A stretch of DNA of 25,005 bases from a virus: IMG/VR virus record IMGVR_UViG_3300015371_000162, positions 1 through 25,005 of that record; one strand, written 5' to 3'. This document shows, piece by piece, positions 8,915 to 13,880 of the stretch; positions within the stretch are counted from its first letter, which is position 1; each line of letters opens with the position of its first letter. The translations under genes were made by a program, and so were the position numbers. The notes under the pieces were generated by a model, which did no database searches, had not been told where the DNA came from, and saw nothing but the letters and a program-made list of their open reading frames with translations.

Positions 8915-9529
8915 ATGGCACGACGTAAGAAAGCCGTATCTCCTGTTGATCCGATGCAAGTCGTGATCGAGCAGCTTCGCGCTTTGCAGAAGGAAGTCCG
9001 CATCCTGAAGCAAGCGAAGATGTCATCTTCACAGACGGTGAATACGGAGACGCTACTCAATCCCGCGCAGGGGATGACGGCCGTACATTGGCCGCACCGA
9101 CAGTTCTGCTTCTACCACAACAACGAATGGATTTGCCTGCCCTTGCCCCCAACACATGCGATCAAGGTATTCGGAGATCGTACTGCGAATCGTGTAGGAG
9201 ATGGCGCATTCCGATTTGATATCGAGCCTGATCTCGATGGGACGGAACTCTATTGGGCAGGCATCTTCAATGGCACAGCGGGGGGAAGTAGTACATCCGT
9301 TCAAGTGTCGAATCGAACTCGTGGCGTCGACATGCTAAACAGCAATCTGGTAATACCCGGTGGTCTGACCAACTCGTTTGCGACCGATCCTGATATCAAC
9401 GATGGCGGCGATCCCAACAATCCGAACCACAGAGTAGCGACGGGTGACACAATCTGGATCGATCCCGATGCAGTCGGATCGGGATCGAGGGGACTAGGAA
9501 TCTACCTCACCTTCCTATGGGCTACGTAG
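8915..9529 (+). CDS. Tail appendage protein with N-terminal coiled coil and beta-sandwich C-terminus
   Basis: A 204-residue protein. Residues about 11-38 (PMQVVIEQLRALQKEVRILKQ) form a predicted coiled coil, probably a trimerisation stem. From about residue 75 there is a beta-sandwich-like domain with pieces such as GDGAFRFDIEPDLDGTELYW, STSVQVSNRTRGVDMLNSNL, GDTIWIDPDA and RGLGIYLTFLW. That pattern recurs in small fibre or appendage proteins of many phages, in which the domain ends in an 'LGLYLTF' strand. It lies between the hub gene and a second fibre-like gene, so a role as tail-tip appendage or receptor-binding subunit is likely but inferred. A GAGG ribosome site lies about 10 nt before the ATG. 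Confidence 0.65.
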   Translation: MARRKKAVSPVDPMQVVIEQLRALQKEVRILKQAKMSSSQTVNTETLLNPAQGMTAVHWPHRQFCFYHNNEWICLPLPPTHAIKVFGDRTANRVGDGAFRFDIEPDLDGTELYWAGIFNGTAGGSSTSVQVSNRTRGVDMLNSNLVIPGGLTNSFATDPDINDGGDPNNPNHRVATGDTIWIDPDAVGSGSRGLGIYLTFLWAT

Positions 9530-10716
9530 CTGGCACTCTCGATGTCCCCGCTGGTGGCGGTACTGTCGTCGTCCCTGAAGCTGCAGATGCAGTCGTGTTC
9601 TTCGGTACCAACTTTACTGTGATGGACACGATCGTCACAGCCCCCGGTACAGGCATCTTCATGGGATGGGCAGGGCCGGATATCGATGGGTCGGGTGTTC
9701 GTCAGGGTGCGATCGGAATTGTCCCTGATGGAGATGCCTACTGCGCCGATGAAGCTGCAATCCTGTGTCCGTCAACCGCCGGGACTGGCGCTGTGCTGTA
9801 TCGTGCCGAACTCGTATCGTTTGATGGTGCTTCATTCACACTCAATTTCACGCAGGGTGCGGCGGGTGGTTACAAGGTGTTCTATCTCGCAATCAGCGGG
9901 TTCGAGAACTATCTCGCAACGGGCCACGTGGGGAGCGTCAGCACGGCGGTCGGATGGAAAGCCAACTCTGTACTCGGACAAAGTTTCCGAGGTATCTCGG
10001 CAGTGCCCGCCGCGTCTACCAATTTCCACGGTGCGACGTGGGGCGCGACGGCTAACAAGTTCAACACTCCGACATGGGGATATGTGGCCGCATCTTCGTA
10101 TCCGACAAGTCAAAGTGGGCAGGGTATCTCAGAGACGCTTGCTTTGAGTGGTGGCGTCCCCAAGTGTGGACTGACAACGCACTTCACTGGCCCATTCATG
10201 ATCACAGGATTGCTCAATGGTCGACCAACCGGAGTTGACGGATTCACCTTTACTCGTGGCACCGATCCACAGAACTTTGCATGGTGGCTCGCATGGAGTG
10301 GTGGTAGTCAGTTTCGTGGGATGAACATCCCTACGGGTGTGGTAGATGCAGAGGCATCGAGTACGTTCACACAGATGGAAGCCGTGGACTGCCTTATCAC
10401 GTTCACTTGTTCCGATGCCCCGCAAGGTCAGACACCGGCGGCAGGTGGAGCAGTAGGATTCTCGTTTGCAACACCCGATTTCCAATGCTGCGCAATTGTC
10501 GATGCAATGGGAACTCGTGGTGCATTCCAGTCGACCACAAGGGGGTGGGCATCGATGGTCGATTCGACTCAGGTTCGCGCAGGCGAGGTTGAGTTCGTCG
10601 GAAATGTCGCTCTTCTTCGAACGATCGACGCCGGTGCAGTTGGGGGGTCACTCGTCGCACTCGGTTTGGAGGACGAAGAAGACACCCCAGGATTCTTCAG
10701 GGTGGTACATCGATGA
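9517..10716 (+). CDS. Tail fibre / minor structural protein candidate
   Basis: A 399-residue protein dominated by small residues, aromatics and predicted beta-strands, as is usual for fibres and receptor-binding proteins. It opens with a strand-rich segment (GTVVVPEAADAVVFFG) and contains many short Gly/Thr/Ser turns and several cysteines, with no signal peptide or membrane helix. The start ATG lies 13 nt inside the preceding gene, implying coupled translation and probably a shared complex. No catalytic motif (for example sialidase, SGNH or depolymerase) is evident, so host-surface binding is an inference from location and composition. It might instead be a virion decoration protein. Confidence 0.6.
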   Translation: MGYVAGTLDVPAGGGTVVVPEAADAVVFFGTNFTVMDTIVTAPGTGIFMGWAGPDIDGSGVRQGAIGIVPDGDAYCADEAAILCPSTAGTGAVLYRAELVSFDGASFTLNFTQGAAGGYKVFYLAISGFENYLATGHVGSVSTAVGWKANSVLGQSFRGISAVPAASTNFHGATWGATANKFNTPTWGYVAASSYPTSQSGQGISETLALSGGVPKCGLTTHFTGPFMITGLLNGRPTGVDGFTFTRGTDPQNFAWWLAWSGGSQFRGMNIPTGVVDAEASSTFTQMEAVDCLITFTCSDAPQGQTPAAGGAVGFSFATPDFQCCAIVDAMGTRGAFQSTTRGWASMVDSTQVRAGEVEFVGNVALLRTIDAGAVGGSLVALGLEDEEDTPGFFRVVHR

Positions 10717-11060
10717 GTGTCCCGGAGAATGGGCCGACTCTCACTTACCGTGTTGGGCAGCTTGAACGCGATCTGGAACGCTTCGAAGAGCGGTATGAAA
10801 GACGGCATACAGAATTGGTAGCTCAGGTCGTCAGATTGCAAGAGCAAATCGCAGTCCTCCGTGCGGAATTCCACGGGTATGTGGCCTCTGTCGATAGACG
10901 ACTAGACGAACTCGAAGCAAATCTCACCAATGACATCAAGGATTACAACGAGGATGTGAAAGGGCTGAAAAAGGTTCTGATCCTGTCGCTAACCGGAGTC
11001 ATGGGAGCGGCGATAACATTCGCGATAACTAGTTTGGCGGTTTATGGTGGGCCTGGTTAG
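10713..11060 (+). CDS. Coiled-coil protein with C-terminal membrane anchor (XhlA-like)
   Basis: A 115-residue protein. Residues about 9-75 form a strongly charged coiled coil (YRVGQLERDLERFEERYERR; VVRLQEQIAVLRAEFHGYV). Residues about 88-112 form one membrane segment (VLILSLTGVMGAAITFAITS). This layout is that of the XhlA family, which assists holin-lysin release in Bacillus prophages and is common in lysis cassettes. ATG overlaps the previous stop (ATGA), and an AGGGTGG ribosome site lies about 7 nt upstream. Its place just before other membrane and lysis genes supports a lysis or membrane-docking role. A tail-tip accessory role cannot be excluded. Confidence 0.68.
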   Translation: MSVPENGPTLTYRVGQLERDLERFEERYERRHTELVAQVVRLQEQIAVLRAEFHGYVASVDRRLDELEANLTNDIKDYNEDVKGLKKVLILSLTGVMGAAITFAITSLAVYGGPG

Positions 11061-11385
11061 CGGATACGGCGACGACCGTCGGGGGACAGTAAGATGGCTC
11101 TATGCAGCCATCATAAGTTGGGCAATCAGTTTCGTGTTGATGGGGGTGTTCGGCGCATATGTGATCATTCGAGGGAATCAGGTGAACGACGCACTCTGTC
11201 GCGTTTCCGACGACAATCGCACAACTCTCGTGAAGATTCTCGAAAAGGTAAGAGATAACGCTCTTCTAACGGCGACAGGCGTGCCAGAAAGGAATCTTAT
11301 CCGCCAGAACTTTGCTGAACTCATCGCGTTGGTCCCGCCTCTGAAGTGTAACGAATCAGGAGGGCCGAAGGAATTAGAACCGTAG
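11044..11385 (+). CDS. Single-pass membrane protein with paired extracytoplasmic cysteines
   Basis: A 113-residue protein. It has a basic N-terminus (DDRRGTVRW) followed by one membrane helix at about 18-42 (LYAAIISWAISFVLMGVFGA). By the positive-inside rule the remaining 70 residues should lie outside the membrane. That part carries exactly two cysteines (about 52 and 102) that could form a disulfide, and a helical middle. Similar small type II membrane proteins occur next to lysis genes of actinophages; their function is unknown to me. It overlaps the XhlA-like gene by 17 nt, and its 3' end carries the AGGAGG ribosome site of the next gene. Confidence 0.65.
   Translation: MVGLVSGYGDDRRGTVRWLYAAIISWAISFVLMGVFGAYVIIRGNQVNDALCRVSDDNRTTLVKILEKVRDNALLTATGVPERNLIRQNFAELIALVPPLKCNESGGPKELEP
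11358..11363 (+). promoter_or_regulatory. Ribosome binding site (AGGAGG) for an apparent AUU start
   Basis: A perfect AGGAGG lies 9 nt before an ATT at 11373 and 48 nt before the first in-frame ATG (11412). The ATG has no ribosome site of its own. The site therefore points to the ATT as start of the secreted barrel protein. Confidence 0.6.
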
Positions 11386-11828
11386 CCGTCATACTAACCA
11401 CAGCGACTCTAATGGTCACTGCAGTCGCCTCTGCAGCACCGCCAAAGGTGGTATCAGGACGATCCAATATCACGATCACGTCACAAGTGATCAAGGAAGA
11501 GAAATTCCAAAGATTGCGGATTACAGCATTCGCATTGTACAACAAGAATATCTCACCTTACGCTATCGGGAACAGCATCCTCCGTTGTACGATCATAAGC
11601 AGGAAGCGAACTCTTCCACGTAATACAAGAACGTGTTTTGCTGTTTACCGTATGCCACTCGGTCAGATCGTCGCAGCGGGTCTCGTAACGTCCAGTGTTT
11701 TTTATCGATTAGCCGTAATCGGTGGAACTGGTGCATATGCGAATGTGGGGGGAGGTCAACTGCAAGTAGTGACGACACAGCTACAGCCACGCAAGGATCG
11801 ATTGTTCTTTGTCCTGTATTCATTCTAG
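11373..11828 (+). CDS. Secreted allene-oxide-cyclase-barrel / dirigent-like protein with AUU start
   Basis: The protein is 151 residues from ATT 11373. The first 20 or so form a classic signal peptide: Arg2, a hydrophobic run (TVAVILTTATLMVTAVA) and an A-S-A cleavage site. The canonical ATG at 11412 would remove most of it and has no ribosome site, while AGGAGG lies 9 nt before the ATT. The C-terminal half matches the allene oxide cyclase barrel/dirigent superfamily: two cysteines (ILRC, TRTCF), a YRMPLGQIVAAG strand pair, then FYRLAVIGGTGAYANVGGGQ with the hallmark GGTGxY. Secreted members are common in actinobacteria and mostly uncharacterised; plant relatives make oxylipins or steer phenoxy-radical coupling. 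Its role in a lysis cassette is unknown. It could act in the cell wall or periplasm during lysis, or be a moron gene altering the lysogen or infected cell. Confidence 0.72.
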   Translation: MRTVAVILTTATLMVTAVASAAPPKVVSGRSNITITSQVIKEEKFQRLRITAFALYNKNISPYAIGNSILRCTIISRKRTLPRNTRTCFAVYRMPLGQIVAAGLVTSSVFYRLAVIGGTGAYANVGGGQLQVVTTQLQPRKDRLFFVLYSF

Positions 11829-11836
11829 GAGGAAAC

Positions 11837-12019
11837 ATGAGCGAGGTTGAATCCCCTTCTGGTGACGACAAGCCACTGACTGAGCCTCCGGGCGAAGAGG
11901 GCGACGATAGTGTCAACGATCCGGGTGATATCGAGAAGATCGAGGAAGGTGATCTCGAAGATACTACCCCGCTAGACGATGAGGATGACGAGGATGAGTC
12001 TGACATCGACACAGCGTAG
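11837..12019 (+). CDS. Very acidic 60-residue protein
   Basis: Starts at ATG 11837 behind an AGGAGG at 11827-11832 that overlaps the previous stop codon. The same frame is open further upstream, but that part only shadows the barrel gene. About 27 of 60 residues are Asp or Glu against two Lys, and the C-terminal third is almost purely acidic (LDDEDDEDESDIDTA). It has no hydrophobic core and is probably disordered. The function is unknown. An acidic DNA-mimic (anti-restriction) or a chaperone-like tether are possibilities that rest only on charge. Its end overlaps the lysin start by about 26 nt, so it may mainly serve to couple lysin translation. Confidence 0.65.
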   Translation: MSEVESPSGDDKPLTEPPGEEGDDSVNDPGDIEKIEEGDLEDTTPLDDEDDEDESDIDTA

Positions 12020-12485
12020 CGTTGCGCGTATGCTGATTCGCCGCTATCTCGATCAGGTGATCGCGAACAGGGCGAACATCCACTATAGCCAGTTCCGGCC
12101 CACACAAATCCATGCACCTTCCGGTGAGTGGGCTACAGACTGCAGTGGTCTATGCATCAACGCATTCCATTGGGCCGATCTATGGACTCCGTTCCTCATC
12201 AAAGACCCTGCGGGGTACGGCTATACAGGCATTGGAAATACCACAACGATCCTCTCGACCAATCGAAGACGGAGGGTGCCTCTCGACCACAAGTTCTTCG
12301 TCGGTGACATGGCGTTGTTCGGTGATTCGTTGTATCACACCAAGCACGTGATCATCTGTCGCAGGAATGGCACATACACGACATCGATCTGGACATCGCA
12401 TGGTCAGGAATCGGGGCCGTACGATGTACGGATCAACTACCGAAGCGATCTACTCGTCGTTGTTCGGGCAGAATCACTAGCGTAG
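11994..12485 (+). CDS. Endolysin-type NlpC/P60 (CHAP-like) cysteine peptidase candidate
   Basis: The protein is 163 residues from ATG 11994; in-frame ATGs at 11979 and 11985 are alternatives, but GAGG at 11981-11984 suits 11994. The nucleophile motif TDCSGLCINAF places Cys at about residue 50. VGDMALFG is followed by HTKHVIICRR with His at about 118. SHGQESGP at about 135-142 is the third element, common in phage lysins of this fold. This is a papain-like fold that cuts amide or peptide bonds in peptidoglycan. No signal peptide and no recognisable cell-wall-binding domain are present, so it is a single-domain enzyme that would rely on the holin for export. It lies directly before the holin gene. 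Confidence 0.8.
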   Translation: MSLTSTQRSVARMLIRRYLDQVIANRANIHYSQFRPTQIHAPSGEWATDCSGLCINAFHWADLWTPFLIKDPAGYGYTGIGNTTTILSTNRRRRVPLDHKFFVGDMALFGDSLYHTKHVIICRRNGTYTTSIWTSHGQESGPYDVRINYRSDLLVVVRAESLA

Positions 12486-12494
12486 GAGGAATCG

Positions 12495-12749
12495 ATGCAG
12501 CCGAAGGTCAACAAGTGGCTCGATCTACTTGATCGAGTCGGATGGACGGCAGTGCAGGCGTCTGCCGCCGCCGGGATCACTGTGCTGTCCGGCGCAACTC
12601 TCGGATGGCGGGCCGGTCTGACATTCATCGGCACTGCCGCCGCTCTCGCAGTGCTCAAGGTCGTCGTCGGTCAAAACACAGGCGAGGACGATACGGGCGC
12701 ACTCATCGGTAAGTCGGTGATTGAGCCTCCCCCGGAGGCGAAGCCTTGA
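12495..12749 (+). CDS. Holin (phage r1t-like)
   Basis: An 84-residue protein with two hydrophobic segments at about 16-35 and 39-59 (AGLTFIGTAAALAVLKVVVG), a short turn GWR between them, a charged N-terminus beginning with a tryptophan helix (KWLDLLDRVGWTAVQA), and a charged Pro/Glu-rich cytoplasmic tail. This size and the 'W..D...R..WT.VQA' opening are characteristic of r1t-type holins of actinophages. It would form the membrane lesion that releases the lysin. A strong AGGAGG lies about 5 nt before the ATG and follows the lysin stop codon. The stop TGA overlaps the TTG of the next small gene. Confidence 0.82.
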   Translation: MQPKVNKWLDLLDRVGWTAVQASAAAGITVLSGATLGWRAGLTFIGTAAALAVLKVVVGQNTGEDDTGALIGKSVIEPPPEAKP

Positions 12750-12847
12750 GCAGCAACGACGCATTCTCCGTGATCGTTGGTCTATGCGTCATCGCGATCG
12801 CTGTGATGCTCTTCATTGCGATCATCGATGACTCTGTGACCTTCTAA
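12746..12847 (+). CDS. 33-residue single-pass membrane peptide, last gene of the late operon
   Basis: Starts at TTG 12746, overlapping the holin stop (TTGA, the same 4-nt coupling used elsewhere), and ends at TAA 12845-12847. The peptide is almost entirely one membrane helix (FSVIVGLCVIAIAVMLFIAI) with a short polar N-terminus (SSND) and an acidic tail (IDDSVTF). It could be a holin partner or antiholin-like regulator, by position only. Its length makes the call less sure, but the coupled start and the uninterrupted hydrophobic helix support it. Confidence 0.55.
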   Translation: MSSNDAFSVIVGLCVIAIAVMLFIAIIDDSVTF

Positions 12848-12850
12848 GTT

Positions 12851-12949
12851 CTAGGTCAATCCCGTCGGCCTAGATAGGGTGGGGCCAAGAGGGACACCGC
12901 TCGGTGCTGCGACCCCATCCGAAACGTGAGAGATCGTCCCATCTCTCAC
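12851..12949 (+). ncRNA. Structured convergent intergenic region: three consecutive hairpins
   Basis: No gene fits here. Three inverted repeats follow one another: CTAGGTC/GGCCTAG (12851-12857 with 12867-12873, one G-U); GGGTGGGG/CCCCATCC (12877-12884 with 12913-12920), enclosing a smaller CACC/GGTG stem (12895-12898 with 12903-12906); and a perfect 9-bp GTGAGAGAT/ATCTCTCAC (12926-12934 with 12941-12949). A fourth, stronger stem follows at 12956-12991. It may be a small structured RNA or a compound terminator between converging operons. Strand and function are not determined by the sequence. Confidence 0.4.
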
Positions 12950-12955
12950 ACCCTT

Positions 12956-12991
12956 GATCGGCCCGTCCTACTCTCCTGGGGCGGGCCGATC
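12956..12991 (+). terminator. Strong intrinsic terminator hairpin at the convergence point
   Basis: A perfect 10-bp stem GATCGGCCCG (12956-12965) pairs with CGGGCCGATC (12982-12991); it can extend to 13 bp with one G-U pair. The loop is about 10-16 nt, and the plus-strand tail is TTCTAGTTT. It should end the plus-strand late operon. On the minus strand the same bases encode the last residues of the small zinc-protein gene, and the tail there lacks Ts, so termination of the minus-strand operon at this stem is less certain. Confidence 0.65.
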
Positions 12992-13147
12992 TTCTAGTTT
13001 CGCTAGATACTCTTTGATCCGCGAGGCAAGGCAATTGAACTCATGATTGTCAGGCCATCGACCACAGAAGATGCACCAATTAGCTTCATTCCCAACATAC
13101 ACGTGCTCCTCTATGACTTCCTTGAGTAGATCATCTGCCTCTGTCAT
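12968..13147 (-). CDS. 59-residue zinc-knuckle-like protein, last gene of the minus-strand operon
   Basis: ATG 13147-13145 overlaps the RuvC-like gene's stop as ATGA, and the frame runs to TAG at 12970-12968. The protein begins MTEADDLLKEVIEEHVYVGN and then has WCIFCGRWPDNHEFNC at about residues 24-39: a CxxC, a His and a further Cys at spacing suited to one zinc ion, followed by a short helix (SRIKEYLAKLE). Small CxxC proteins of this kind are common and uncharacterised in actinophages. Its C-terminal codons are built from one arm of the terminator stem. It is shorter than 60 residues and easy to miss. Confidence 0.65.
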   Translation of the reverse strand: MTEADDLLKEVIEEHVYVGNEANWCIFCGRWPDNHEFNCLASRIKEYLAKLEDRPAPGE

Positions 13148-13680
13148 ACGTCTAGCTCATCCACAAGTACGATCTCTATCTTGTCGAGATCGATGTGCTC
13201 TGCACCCGGCCCGAACTTGGCCCACTGCAGGAAGTGTCTCGTCGCGTCGCGGCCGTGCTTCTTGCCTACCTTGTATGCACCGACTTGCTTCAGCTTCTCG
13301 TCCGACCAGAATGCCTTACCTGTCGCTGCGCTCTGCTTGTAGAAGTGGACGAACGGCTCATACCTTTCACGGACTAGCTCTATCACACCGATCAGCTTGA
13401 CAGGTGTGAGATCAAGTCCTGACCGTGCATAGTTACGATACTCGAAGTCCTCGTAGATCACATGCAAGTTTGGCTGACTGTCTTGGATGAGATCGATGAG
13501 TAGCTGATCCATCTCGGCCAACGAGAGTCGATCCTCCTGCACGAGCAGCTTCAGCACGTCGTCGCACACGGCGATCGCATAGCCCGTCGTTTTGCCCGGA
13601 TCGATCGCCAGGACGACCATCGGGCCGTCGATCACCGGCAGGCTCAGGGCTTCACGAGCGGGTGTCTGTAGGGCGCTCAT
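13144..13680 (-). CDS. RuvC-like Holliday junction resolvase
   Basis: A 178-residue protein with an RNase-H-fold resolvase pattern. VVLAIDPGKTTGYA holds the first catalytic Asp (about 27), VIYEDFEYR the Glu (about 77), and KKHGRDATRHFLQWA near 141-153 the C-terminal His/Asp cluster. This set is typical of phage RuvC-like nucleases, which resolve branched replication intermediates before packaging. No membrane segment or fusion is present. It is placed two genes downstream of the DNA polymerase. The ATG at 13680 overlaps the preceding stop as ATGA, which decides the start over Met21. The stop overlaps the next ATG the same way. Confidence 0.85.
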   Translation of the reverse strand: MSALQTPAREALSLPVIDGPMVVLAIDPGKTTGYAIAVCDDVLKLLVQEDRLSLAEMDQLLIDLIQDSQPNLHVIYEDFEYRNYARSGLDLTPVKLIGVIELVRERYEPFVHFYKQSAATGKAFWSDEKLKQVGAYKVGKKHGRDATRHFLQWAKFGPGAEHIDLDKIEIVLVDELDV

Positions 13681-13880
13681 GGCGAGTCCGGCCTTGGAGT
13701 CGCGCCCGAGGATTCCGGCCGCTCAGCCGCCCGGAGGACGACGGGACGGGGCATTCGATCGAGCACCTGATCGGCGGCTCTGAGCACCGGCACCGACGAT
13801 CGCTCTACAAGTTGTAGGATTTCTCTTCCGATCGCGCTCGGGTCACGATTGTCGACCCATTGCAAACTTGCATCAGTCAT
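13677..13880 (-). CDS. 67-residue protein of unknown function
   Basis: The frame is open further upstream inside the polymerase gene, but the ATG at 13880-13878 overlaps the polymerase stop as ATGA, and its own stop overlaps the next ATG as ATGA, so the true product is 67 residues. It has one amphipathic helix region (AIGREILQLVERSSVPVLRAADQVLDRM) and a Pro/Arg/Ser-rich tail that is probably disordered. No motif is recognised. It may be an accessory to the polymerase or resolvase between which it lies, but nothing in the sequence shows this. Confidence 0.6.
   Translation of the reverse strand: MTDASLQWVDNRDPSAIGREILQLVERSSVPVLRAADQVLDRMPRPVVLRAAERPESSGATPRPDSP

Noticed and set aside
12877-12920. 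A tRNA-like impression from the GGGTGGGG...CCCCATCC stem
   Set aside because: At 44 nt it is too short for a tRNA, with no anticodon or T-arm elements.
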